Positions 54,973 through 63,137 of a DNA stretch of 64,000 bases are shown piece by piece. The stretch comes from an uncultured Alphaproteobacteria bacterium (lineage in GTDB: Bacteria > Pseudomonadota > Alphaproteobacteria > Rhodobacterales > Rhodobacteraceae): the NCBI GenBank assembly GCA_902596605.1, contig CACJUU010000004.1, positions 62,001 to 126,000 of the forward strand. Direction: 5' to 3'. The first letter of the stretch is position 1. Every line of letters starts with the position of its first letter. Made by a program: the position numbers and the translations under genes. The notes beneath the pieces are model-generated. The model had not been told where the DNA came from. It saw nothing but the letters and a program-made list of their open reading frames with translations, and did not search any database.

Positions 54973-55436
54973 TGCCTGAAGCTGATGTAGACCATATATA
55001 TGATTATCCTAAAGGTTATATCGAAGACATTCTAAAATCTGTAAAAACAATTGCCATGGTTGGGGCTAGTGGGGATAAGACAAAATTTAGCTATGGTGTT
55101 TTAAGGGTGCTGCATGAAACTGGATATAAAATGTTACCTGTTAACCCAAACCCAAGTATTAAAGAGATTAGAGGTCTTAAGGTCTTTCACAGTTTAAAGG
55201 AAATAGATAAGCCAGTTGATATGGTACAGGTATTTAGAAAAAAAGAAGAGTTTTTATCGGTAGCAAAAGAAGCAATTGAAATAAAAGCAAAAGTACTTTG
55301 GGGTCAAATAGGAGTGTATGATGACGAAGCTGCAGAGATAGCAAAAAATGCAGGTTTAAAAGTTATTATGAACAGATGTCCTAAAATTGAATTATTTCGT
55401 CCTTTTTGGAAGCCCAGATTAGACCTTAAAATTTAG
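54972..55436 (+). CDS. CoA-binding (YccU-type) domain protein
   Basis: The protein has 154 residues with the CoA-binding fold pattern: KTIAMVGASGDKTKFSYGVLRVL, MLPVNPNP, VFHSLKEID, KVLWGQIGVYDDEAAEIA and MNRCPKIEL. YccU-like proteins bind CoA but have no established reaction. I use the ATG at 54972, which overlaps the ferredoxin stop (TGATG); a GTG one codon earlier is possible. The operon setting suggests CoA-thiol or acyl-CoA chemistry linked to the SBP56 step, without proof. Confidence 0.85.
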   Translation: MPEADVDHIYDYPKGYIEDILKSVKTIAMVGASGDKTKFSYGVLRVLHETGYKMLPVNPNPSIKEIRGLKVFHSLKEIDKPVDMVQVFRKKEEFLSVAKEAIEIKAKVLWGQIGVYDDEAAEIAKNAGLKVIMNRCPKIELFRPFWKPRLDLKI

Positions 55437-55448
55437 AAAGAGTACCGC

Positions 55449-56600
55449 ATGGAATATCTAACAATTGACGATTTAAAATACAAAGCAAAGAAAAAAGTAC
55501 CCAAAGCGTTCCATGACTACGTAAGATCTGGATCTTGGACTGAAACCACTTTAAAAAATAACAGTAATGATTTTCAAAAGATTTCCTTTAGACAAAGAGT
55601 TGCGGTCGATATATCTAATAGAACTACTAAAAAGAGTTTATTAGGCGTTGAATATAAAATGCCAATTGCTCTTGCGCCCGTCGGTTCACTTGGTATGCAA
55701 AGAGCCGATGGTGAGATATTGGCGGCTCAGGCTGCTGAAGGCTTTGGTGTTCCTTTCACTCTCTCTACGATGTCAATATGTTCGATAGAAGAGGTTGCAA
55801 GGAACACATCAAAGCCTTTCTGGTTTCAGCTCTATGTTATGAGAGACCATGATTTTGCTAAGCGATTAGTCGAACGAGCAAAAGCGGCGCAATGCTCTGC
55901 GCTAGTACTTACTTTAGACTTACAAATACTAGGTCAAAGGCACGCTGACATAAGAAACGGTTTATCAATACCATTGAAGATAAAATTGTCTAACCTTTTC
56001 GACTTATTGTCGAAACCTAGCTGGTGCTATCAAATGGCTAGAACAAAAAACAGGACGTTTGGAAATGTTATGGGTCATGTAAAAGATATCACTAATCTAA
56101 ACTCTTTAACCAAATGGGTTCAAGATCAATTCGATACAAGACTTAATTGGGACGACGTAAAAAGAATTAAAGATTGGTGGGGAGGCAAACTAATTATTAA
56201 GGGTATAATGGACCCAGATGACGCTAAAATGGCACAGAAGTGTGGTGCAGACGCTTTAGTGGTTTCTAATCATGGTGGCCGGCAATTAGATGGGGTAAAC
56301 AGCTCAATTTCCACGCTTCCTGAAATAAAGAAAGCAGTATCCAATATGGAGGTCTTAATGGATGGCGGGATTTCGTCTGGACAGGATATCCTCAAGGCTA
56401 TCGCCTTAGGAGCTGAAGGTGTAATGATTGGTAGGTCCTTTGTTTACGGACTATCGGCCGGAGGAAAAGAAGGAGTTACAAAATCTCTGGAAATTCTCAA
56501 TAAGGAACTTGATATGACAATGGCGCTGTGCGGAAGACGAGACATAAAAGACGTTGGTAGAGATATCATCAAAGATTGTCCTTTTTTTGAGAAAAACTAG
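55449..56600 (+). CDS. FMN-dependent 2-hydroxy-acid dehydrogenase (LldD/glycolate-oxidase family)
   Basis: The protein has 383 residues with canonical motifs: FHDYVRSGSWTE near the N-terminus, MPIALAPVGSLGMQ, FWFQLYVMRD, LVLTLDLQILGQRHAD, SNHGGRQLDG with the catalytic His and Arg, and DGGISSGQDILKA. Such enzymes oxidise L-lactate, glycolate, mandelate or related acids. Unlike the paralogue at 45662 the active-site segment is standard. It is the last gene of the plus-strand operon, 12 bases after the CoA-binding gene, and its stop overlaps convergent recF by 4 bases. Confidence 0.92.
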   Translation: MEYLTIDDLKYKAKKKVPKAFHDYVRSGSWTETTLKNNSNDFQKISFRQRVAVDISNRTTKKSLLGVEYKMPIALAPVGSLGMQRADGEILAAQAAEGFGVPFTLSTMSICSIEEVARNTSKPFWFQLYVMRDHDFAKRLVERAKAAQCSALVLTLDLQILGQRHADIRNGLSIPLKIKLSNLFDLLSKPSWCYQMARTKNRTFGNVMGHVKDITNLNSLTKWVQDQFDTRLNWDDVKRIKDWWGGKLIIKGIMDPDDAKMAQKCGADALVVSNHGGRQLDGVNSSISTLPEIKKAVSNMEVLMDGGISSGQDILKAIALGAEGVMIGRSFVYGLSAGGKEGVTKSLEILNKELDMTMALCGRRDIKDVGRDIIKDCPFFEKN

Positions 56601-57676
56601 GCGACAAATTTTTTCCTTTCGCCCAATTCCAAAAATCTTGCTTTTTTTCTCAAGGAATTAAATATATCCACCTCAGTTCCTGAAATGAAAAACTGGCTTT
56701 CCAAAGATAACAGTTCTGAAAATAAGTTTTCTTTGCGCACTTCATCTAAATGAGCTGTTATCTCATCCAAAAGCATAATGGGAGAGACTTCGTGCTGTTC
56801 TTTAATCAATTTCGCATTGGATAAAATAATGGAAATTATCGAAAGTTTTTGCTCACCTGTAGAAGAATATTTTGTATCTATTTCCTTCTCTAAGTAAAAG
56901 CCTTGTAGATCATCTGTATGAGGGCCAAAATTTGTTCTGCCAGATACTAGGTCCTGTCCTCTTCGTTCAATTAAATTTTTCAAGAATACTTCTTCGCTTT
57001 CAATAATGTCATCTTTCATATTAAGCTTAATCAGCGGAAAATAATTATTCTTTTCGATTAAAAATTTATTAAGCTTTCTGATGAAATATCGTCTACATTT
57101 ATGTATTTCAAATCCAATTGTGGCCATTTTCTTTTCGATAGCAAGATACCAAGAGCTGTCTTCTACACGATCTTTTAATAACCTGTTCCTATCTCTAAGA
57201 AGTTTTTCATATTGAGTACATCTTTTTGCGTGGTTAATATCGAGACTAAATACCATTCTATCTAAGAATTTTCTTCTGTCCTTAGAGGTTTCCATCCAGA
57301 TCCTATCCATTGGTGGTAAAAACCATAAAATTTTTAACCTCGAACTAAGATTATTCTGTGGTACTTTTTTTCCATCTATTCTTACAGCTCTTCCATTTCC
57401 GTCACTAGAAGTCTCGATTTCAAAAAGATTATTGTTTCTGTGAGCTAAAGCCTCAACTTTCCAGGAAATATTATTAGATAGATTTATCATATCATGAAAG
57501 CTAGACCTTCTTATCCCTTTACCTGGGTATAAGAGTGATATAGCTTCTAAAAGGTTTGTTTTTCCAACTCCGTTTTTCCCATAAATAACGGTCGGATTTG
57601 AATCAAAGGAGAGTTCTAAAATTTTATACGATCTGAAATTACTTACTTTGAGTTTTTCTATTCCGGCAGCACTCAT
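56597..57676 (-). CDS. recF: DNA replication and repair protein RecF
   Basis: The protein has 359 residues of the SMC-like ATPase type: Walker A YGKNGVGKTNLLEAI, signature SSTGEQKLSIISI and Walker B IMLLDEITAHLDE. It loads RecA at gaps with RecO and RecR. It is third in the dnaA-dnaN-recF order; gyrB, often next, is absent and replaced by the convergent hydroxy-acid dehydrogenase operon. Confidence 0.96.
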   Translation of the reverse strand: MSAAGIEKLKVSNFRSYKILELSFDSNPTVIYGKNGVGKTNLLEAISLLYPGKGIRRSSFHDMINLSNNISWKVEALAHRNNNLFEIETSSDGNGRAVRIDGKKVPQNNLSSRLKILWFLPPMDRIWMETSKDRRKFLDRMVFSLDINHAKRCTQYEKLLRDRNRLLKDRVEDSSWYLAIEKKMATIGFEIHKCRRYFIRKLNKFLIEKNNYFPLIKLNMKDDIIESEEVFLKNLIERRGQDLVSGRTNFGPHTDDLQGFYLEKEIDTKYSSTGEQKLSIISIILSNAKLIKEQHEVSPIMLLDEITAHLDEVRKENLFSELLSLESQFFISGTEVDIFNSLRKKARFLELGERKKFVA

Positions 57677-57691
57677 TTTAATATAAATTGT

Positions 57692-58810
57692 TTATACACG
57701 CATAGGCATAACAACATAAACCGCAGTGTCGTCATTATTGTCCTTCATAAGTGCAGGATCCCCAACGTCATTAAATAAGAAAATTGCCTCGCCACTTTCA
57801 ACTTGATTTGAAATTTCTTGGAGATATTTAGCATTAAATCCAATTTCAATATCTTCTCCCTCATAAGCAACAGGTATTTCCTCAATTGCTAATCCTGTCT
57901 CTGGAGCATTTACAGATAATATGAGCTTTTCCTTACTTAGACTCAGTTTAACTGCCCGAGCACGCTCTGAAGAAATAGTTGCTACTCTATCTACTGACTT
58001 AGCAAATTCTGAGGCATCAATAACCAATTTTTTAATATTATTTTTTGGTATAACTCGATCGTAGTCAGGAAATGATCCATCCACTACTTTAGATGTTAAA
58101 GATAAGGTCGAGTTCGAAAAACGTATTTTCGTTTCTGATACAGAAACGTTTACTATGTCTTCCGTCGTCTCATATATCATTCTCAATTCAGAAACTGTTT
58201 TTCGTGGCACAATCAATCCTGGCATTCCACTAGCATTCTCAGGTAGTGGTGAGTCTATTTTTGCTAGTCTATGACCATCTGTGGCAACAGTACGTATAAG
58301 CTTCGTTTCTTGATCAATAAACTCATGGAAAAAAACACCGTTAAGATAAAATCTTGTTTCTTCCATGGACATAGCAAACTTTACTTTTTCGAATAGCCTC
58401 TTTAGCTCTTCAACCTTTATAGAGAATGAAAAGTCGTATTCTGACGATGCCATTAATGGAAAGTCATCAACGGAAATTGTTGTTAATGAAAAAGTGGAAC
58501 GTCCAGCTTTAACATTTATTTTCTGATTCAAAGGATCAAGGTCTATTAAAACTCTCGAACCATCTGGAAGTTTTCTAAGAATCTCATAGAAGGTGTGCGC
58601 ACCAACGGTGACAGCTCCCTCTTTTTCGACTACAGCTTTTATGGAGTCCAATAATTCTATATCTAAATCGGTGGCTCTTAGGGTTAGACGGTCTTCTCTG
58701 GCTTCAATTAAAACATTCGATAGAATGGGAATAGTAGTTCTTCTTTCAACGATGGCTTGAGCTCGGCTCATTGACCTTAGCAAATCACTTCTTTCTACAC
58801 TAATCTTCAT
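57692..58810 (-). CDS. dnaN: DNA polymerase III sliding clamp (beta)
   Basis: The protein has 372 residues, the normal clamp length. MKISVERSDLLRSMSRAQAIVERRTTIPILSNVLIEA at the start, FYLNGVFFH and the C-terminal VVMPMRV tail are characteristic. It rings DNA and tethers Pol III and repair proteins. It is co-directional with dnaA (74-base gap) and recF (15-base gap). Confidence 0.97.
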   Translation of the reverse strand: MKISVERSDLLRSMSRAQAIVERRTTIPILSNVLIEAREDRLTLRATDLDIELLDSIKAVVEKEGAVTVGAHTFYEILRKLPDGSRVLIDLDPLNQKINVKAGRSTFSLTTISVDDFPLMASSEYDFSFSIKVEELKRLFEKVKFAMSMEETRFYLNGVFFHEFIDQETKLIRTVATDGHRLAKIDSPLPENASGMPGLIVPRKTVSELRMIYETTEDIVNVSVSETKIRFSNSTLSLTSKVVDGSFPDYDRVIPKNNIKKLVIDASEFAKSVDRVATISSERARAVKLSLSKEKLILSVNAPETGLAIEEIPVAYEGEDIEIGFNAKYLQEISNQVESGEAIFLFNDVGDPALMKDNNDDTAVYVVMPMRV

Positions 58811-58884
58811 TTTCGCTTCATACCAAAAAATGTATTGGGTGAATGATATCCTTTTTTATAATAAATTAATAGCGAAAAAGCTTT

Positions 58885-60249
58885 TTATGCCTCAAGTGTT
58901 CTGCGTAAGATTTCCACCTCATCTGCAACCTGAACATCAACAAGTTTTAATTCTTCAATTTTCTTAACCGCGTGAATAACAGTGGTGTGATCTCTTCCAC
59001 CGAATTTTCTTCCAATCTCTGGCAAAGATTTTGAAGTTAGACTTTTAGATAAAAACATAGCTATTTGTCTAGGTCTGGCAACCACCCTTGCTCTTCTCGC
59101 AGATATCAAGTCTGTCATTCTAAGATTGTAGTGTTCAGCAACTTTTCTGATTATCTCTTCAATAGTAACTTTTCTCTCTGAGGTTCTTAGAATATCTGAT
59201 AGACATTCCTGTACTAAATCAATGGTTATTTCCTTTCCGACCAAAGATGCAAAAGCGAATAACCTTGTCAGAGCTCCCTCTAGTACCCTAACATTTGAAG
59301 AAATTTTATGAGCTAAATACTCTAAAATACCTTCATCAATCTTAACGTCTCTATTCAGTTCCATTTGTATTTCAGCTTTTGCCTGTAAAATTCCTAGTCG
59401 TAACTCATAGTCTGTAGGGTGCACGTCGACTACCAGTCCCCAAGCAAGTCGAGATTTAATCCTTTCTTCTAAACCATCAATTTCACCGGGAGCTCTATCA
59501 GCCGATATGACTATTTGTTTTCCTTGCTCTATGAGAGCATTAAAGGTATGAAAAAATTCGTCTTGTGTTGAATCTTTCCCCGCTATGAACTGAACATCAT
59601 CTACCATCAAAACATCCACTGACCTAAATAACTTCTTGAAAGCATGCATATCCTTAAATCTTAAAGCTTGAACAAATCTGTACATAAATTGTTCTGCTGA
59701 GAGGTATAGTATTCGCGCTCTTTTATTTTTTTCTTTGGTAGACCAAGCAATGGCGTGCATTAGATGCGTTTTTCCTAGACCGACACCTCCATACAAAAAT
59801 AAAGGATTGAAAGTTACCTTTCCCCCATCTGAAACTCTTTTTGCGGCTGCATGTGCCAACTCATTTGGTTTTCCGACCACAAATTTATCGAAGGTAAACC
59901 TGGCATCAAGTGGTGAACTGGGTAGATCAAGCTGAGATTCTTGAGATTTTTGGTTAGTTCTTTTCAGTGCTCTTTTCTCTGAAACATTTTTTTTTCCTGC
60001 TGTTTTATCTGACGATGCAATAAACTCAAGTCTATCGATCCTTAGTTTTTGATTCTTAAATCCTTGGATAATGTGATCTCCATAGTTCCTATGAACCCAA
60101 GTACCAATGAATCTTGTTGGCACTTTAAACTTTGCAACTGAACCGTTAATTTCCTTTAGCTCAATGGGTTGTATCCAGTTAGCGTGAGCACTTTCACCTA
60201 TATTGCTCTTAACAAACTCTTTAACCTTTGACCACTCATCTTTGTTCAT
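58885..60249 (-). CDS. dnaA: Chromosomal replication initiator DnaA
   Basis: The protein has 454 residues with all four DnaA domains: N-terminal helicase-contact domain, short linker, AAA+ motor (Walker A GGVGLGKTHLMHA, Walker B VLMVDDVQF, sensor and Arg finger regions) and the C-terminal DNA-binding signature GGRDHTTVIHAVKKI. It opens the origin by binding DnaA boxes. No box cluster is near the gene, so the origin is elsewhere. The ATG overlaps the stop of the upstream rhodanese by one base. Confidence 0.98.
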   Translation of the reverse strand: MNKDEWSKVKEFVKSNIGESAHANWIQPIELKEINGSVAKFKVPTRFIGTWVHRNYGDHIIQGFKNQKLRIDRLEFIASSDKTAGKKNVSEKRALKRTNQKSQESQLDLPSSPLDARFTFDKFVVGKPNELAHAAAKRVSDGGKVTFNPLFLYGGVGLGKTHLMHAIAWSTKEKNKRARILYLSAEQFMYRFVQALRFKDMHAFKKLFRSVDVLMVDDVQFIAGKDSTQDEFFHTFNALIEQGKQIVISADRAPGEIDGLEERIKSRLAWGLVVDVHPTDYELRLGILQAKAEIQMELNRDVKIDEGILEYLAHKISSNVRVLEGALTRLFAFASLVGKEITIDLVQECLSDILRTSERKVTIEEIIRKVAEHYNLRMTDLISARRARVVARPRQIAMFLSKSLTSKSLPEIGRKFGGRDHTTVIHAVKKIEELKLVDVQVADEVEILRRTLEA

Positions 60250-60686
60250 TAATCAACTCTACTCCAGGGCAAGCCCAAGTTCTTCCATCCGGTTGGGTTT
60301 TGTGGATAGACTGAAGGCTGTTCAAATCCCTCGAATCCATCCTCAATGTTAAAACACTTACCATTATAATTACCGGATTTAAACGATTCTTCCACAGTTA
60401 ATGCAGCGAAATTTGATCTAATTCCAGATCTACATATAAAAAGATACTTTCCTTCGTCATGATGGCTTAAATTATTGTTAAAATCATTTAAAAAGCGCTT
60501 GCGTGACCCCGGTAAGATCGAGTTTCTCCATTCTATTTTAAAGGTATCTTTACCGATCTCTCTTAAGTCAGGTATTCCAACTTCCAAATGCTCTTTGTTG
60601 GTTCTTACATCTATCAATACGGCGTTTTCATCTTCTTTTAGAAGGTCAAAAGCTTCTTTTGAGTTTATATTTTCAACCAAATTCAA
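60249..60686 (-). CDS. Rhodanese-like domain protein linked to dnaA
   Basis: The protein has 145 residues with a single rhodanese domain: AVLIDVRTNKEHLEVG, then catalytic Cys85 in the loop ICRSGIRS. A tail GWKNLGLPW-like end is found in small rhodaneses of Rhodobacterales. It lies directly upstream of dnaA with a one-base stop/start overlap, so dnaA translation is probably coupled to it. Sulfur-transfer partner unknown. Confidence 0.88.
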   Translation of the reverse strand: MNLVENINSKEAFDLLKEDENAVLIDVRTNKEHLEVGIPDLREIGKDTFKIEWRNSILPGSRKRFLNDFNNNLSHHDEGKYLFICRSGIRSNFAALTVEESFKSGNYNGKCFNIEDGFEGFEQPSVYPQNPTGWKNLGLPWSRVD

Positions 60687-60792
60687 ACCTGTCTAAAGGA
60701 TCGTTCTTGTAAATCCACTTTAAAAAAAGTGTCTTAGTGATACGGTAACCTTGCCATAGGTTTATAGCAACAAATTAAAAACCATGCTGGCG

Positions 60793-61065
60793 CTAGCTTG
60801 CTTTTTTTAAACCTTTTACTTTTGAATTTAATCTCGATATTTTTCTGCTCGCTGAATTCTTATGAAAAACACCTTTTGTAACGCCTCTCATGATTTCCGA
60901 CTGTGCTGCCTTAAGAACTTCATTAGCAGAGGCTTGATCACCATTTATTATAGCTTGCTCAACTTTCTTGACAAACGTTTTTATCCTAGTTTTTCTATTC
61001 TTATTTTCCGTGGTTTTTTTAACCGTTTGTCTTAATCTTTTTTTTGCTGAAGCTTTATTTGGCAT
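60793..61065 (-). CDS. rpsT: 30S ribosomal protein S20
   Basis: The protein has 90 residues, very basic, with NKASAKKRLRQTVKKT at the N-terminus and GVFHKNSASRKISRL near the end, which are diagnostic for S20. It binds 16S rRNA helices near the 5' domain. It sits upstream of the dnaA group across 106 bases, with no good intrinsic terminator visible. A preceding AGGAGT-like site serves translation. Confidence 0.97.
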   Translation of the reverse strand: MPNKASAKKRLRQTVKKTTENKNRKTRIKTFVKKVEQAIINGDQASANEVLKAAQSEIMRGVTKGVFHKNSASRKISRLNSKVKGLKKAS

Positions 61066-61128
61066 CTTTATCGAACTCCTTACGCAATCAATTACACAAT
61101 GCGGTTATAAATGTCAATAAGCGAACTG

Positions 61129-61905
61129 CTATTTGTCTTCGAACTTGGGAGTTCTTTTTTCTATAAAGGCGGACATACCTTCTTTTTTATCTTCAGTTGA
61201 GAAAAGAGCATTGAATATTCGCCTTTCAAACAATAAACCCTCTGACATTCCAATTTCGAATGAACGATTTATTGATTCCTTAATTCCAATGGTCGACAAC
61301 ATAGACTTTTCTGCTATTTTATAAGCAACAGCCTTAGCTTCCTTTAAAAGATCCTCAGCAGGAACAACTCTACTGACTAGACCAGACCTTTCGGCCTCTT
61401 CAGCATCCATATTTCTACCAGTTAAGTGCATCTCCATTGCTTTAGATTTTCCAACAAATTTCGATAGCAGTTGCGTTCCTCCAAAACCCGCCATAACACC
61501 TAAATTTATTTCAGGTTGTCCAAATTTTGCACTGTCTGCAGCTAATATAAAGTCGCACCTCATTGCAAGCTCACAACCTCCTCCTAGCGCGTATCCAGCT
61601 ACGGCAGCTATAATTGGTTTTCTAGTTGCTTGAATTCTATCTAAATCATTAGAAAAGAAGTTTTTGTAGAACATATCTACAAAAGACTTTGATATCATCT
61701 CCTTGATGTCCGCACCAGCAGCAAAAGCCTTTTCAGAACCAGTTAAAATAATTGTTCTAACAGAATCATTATTGTCTGCATCTGTTAGAGCGCTATTTAG
61801 TTCCTCCAACAGCTTACTGTTTAGAGCGTTCAATGCATTTGGCCTATTGAGTTTTATAATTAAAATAGGTTCTTCATGCTCTATGATGAGCGTCTCGTAA
61901 GCCAT
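61129..61905 (-). CDS. Enoyl-CoA hydratase (crotonase family)
   Basis: The protein has 258 residues from the ATG at 61905, preceded by GGAG; nine earlier codons are dropped. Motifs include FAAGADIKEM (oxyanion loop), AVAGYALGGGCELAMRCDFILAAD and EINLGVMAGFGGTQ with both catalytic Glu positions. It hydrates trans-2-enoyl-CoA in fatty-acid or amino-acid catabolism. Located between rpsT and mutM as in other Rhodobacterales. Confidence 0.94.
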   Translation of the reverse strand: MAYETLIIEHEEPILIIKLNRPNALNALNSKLLEELNSALTDADNNDSVRTIILTGSEKAFAAGADIKEMISKSFVDMFYKNFFSNDLDRIQATRKPIIAAVAGYALGGGCELAMRCDFILAADSAKFGQPEINLGVMAGFGGTQLLSKFVGKSKAMEMHLTGRNMDAEEAERSGLVSRVVPAEDLLKEAKAVAYKIAEKSMLSTIGIKESINRSFEIGMSEGLLFERRIFNALFSTEDKKEGMSAFIEKRTPKFEDK

Positions 61906-61976
61906 CCGATTCTCCAAAAAATTTATCTGCACAAACTTTTAATTTTCTTATCAAGATTTATCAAGAAAATAATGAA

Positions 61977-62810
61977 TTACTTCTGACAGGTTGCGCAATA
62001 AAATGTACTCCTCCCACTAATTATAATTTTCCCAACAGCACCCTTACATTTACCCCGAAAACATGCTTGACCCTCTTTGCCATAAACGTGCAGTTTGTTT
62101 TGAAAATATCCTACCTCTCCACCAACCTGTCGGAAATCTTTTAAAGTAGTACCACCAAATTTAATCGCCTTATTAAGAACTTTCTTAATTGATGCAACTA
62201 GTCTTTCACATTCAATTAGAGACATTTTTTTGCCAATCCTAGTCGGTTTGATTCGACAATCCCACAAAGCCTCACTCACATATATGTTTCCCAAGCCAGC
62301 TACAACTTTCTGATCCATTAAAATATTTTTTAAAGATCTTGAAGAGTTTTTGATTTTGGACCACAGATGTTGTTTATCAAATTTTTTGGAAAGAGGTTCT
62401 ATTCCTATATATTTGAACCTTTGATAATCTGCATAGTCACCTTCTATAATTTCAATAAAACCAAACCTTCGAGGATCATTATATATAAGCAGGAATTGAT
62501 TATCGAATGATATTATCAGATGATCGTGTTTCTTTGGTTTATATTTATTTTTACTTTCTGTACTTAAGTTTATCCTTCCTGACATCCCCAGATGTAGGAC
62601 TATTGTTGTTTTCTTATTTAGAAAAAAGAGAAGGTATTTTGATCGCCTACCAACTCCTAGAACTCGTTTTTTCAGGATAAATTTTTCAAAGTTCTCCTTG
62701 ATAGGGAACCTTAGGTCTCGTCTAAATATTTTAGTTGAGATGATGGCACTACCTATAACTGTCTTTTCTATACCTAATTTAACTGTTTCTATTTCTGGAA
62801 GTTCTGGCAA
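61977..62810 (-). CDS. mutM: Formamidopyrimidine-DNA glycosylase
   Basis: The protein has 277 residues and removes 8-oxoguanine and ring-opened purines. The N-terminal PELPEIETV provides catalytic Pro2 and Glu3; the C-terminal zinc finger has Cys in ACFRGKC and FYCATC. The start codon is TTG at 62810-62808. It must be the start, because mature Pro2 has to follow it directly, yet no clear Shine-Dalgarno is seen, so expression may be low. It is divergent from xseB. Confidence 0.95.
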   Translation of the reverse strand: MPELPEIETVKLGIEKTVIGSAIISTKIFRRDLRFPIKENFEKFILKKRVLGVGRRSKYLLFFLNKKTTIVLHLGMSGRINLSTESKNKYKPKKHDHLIISFDNQFLLIYNDPRRFGFIEIIEGDYADYQRFKYIGIEPLSKKFDKQHLWSKIKNSSRSLKNILMDQKVVAGLGNIYVSEALWDCRIKPTRIGKKMSLIECERLVASIKKVLNKAIKFGGTTLKDFRQVGGEVGYFQNKLHVYGKEGQACFRGKCKGAVGKIIISGRSTFYCATCQK

Positions 62811-62839
62811 AAATCTATTTATAAAAATGAACTGGCTAT

Positions 62840-62866
62840 TGATCTAAAAGACTATACTATAGATCA
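62840..62866. repeat. Inverted repeat in the mutM/xseB divergent region
   Basis: TGATCTA (62840-62846) and TAGATCA (62860-62866) are exact reverse complements around 13 bases, with centres about two helical turns apart. TATACT (62853-62858) lies inside and could be a -10 for xseB. A regulator operator is possible, but 7-bp arms in AT-rich DNA can arise by chance. Confidence 0.4.
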
Positions 62867-62891
62867 TTATAAAAATATCATTAGATTTATT

Positions 62892-63137
62892 ATGCTTTCA
62901 GAAGACGAGATAAAAGGCCTTAAATTTGAAGAGGGGCTGAAGAAATTAGAAGAGTTGGTTACTCATCTAGACGATGGCAATTTAAGCTTGGAGGAATCAA
63001 TTTCTTACTACGAAATAGGGATTAAACTGAAAAGCCATTGCGAAAAACTTTTGAAGACAGCAGAATTGAAAATTTTAAAAGTATCTGACAAAGAGAAGTT
63101 TATAACGGAAGACTTAAGAGCAGACGATAATGAATAA
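62892..63137 (+). CDS. xseB: Exodeoxyribonuclease VII small subunit
   Basis: The protein has 81 residues with the XseB core FEEGLKKLEELVTHLDDGNLSLEESISYYEIGIKLKSHCEKLL. It pairs with XseA (not in this window) to degrade single-stranded DNA to oligonucleotides. Its last 8 bases overlap the start of the prenyl synthase gene, the common xseB-ispA coupling in proteobacteria. Confidence 0.93.
   Translation: MLSEDEIKGLKFEEGLKKLEELVTHLDDGNLSLEESISYYEIGIKLKSHCEKLLKTAELKILKVSDKEKFITEDLRADDNE

Noticed and set aside
60773..60795. Possible terminator after rpsT (short CCA/TGG stem then T run on the minus strand)
   Set aside because: The stem is only three pairs with a three-base loop, too weak to call.
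56597..61065. Replication origin near dnaA
   Set aside because: The gaps around dnaA (58811-58884, 60687-60792) contain no cluster of DnaA boxes or AT-rich repeats; in alphaproteobacteria the origin is often not next to dnaA.
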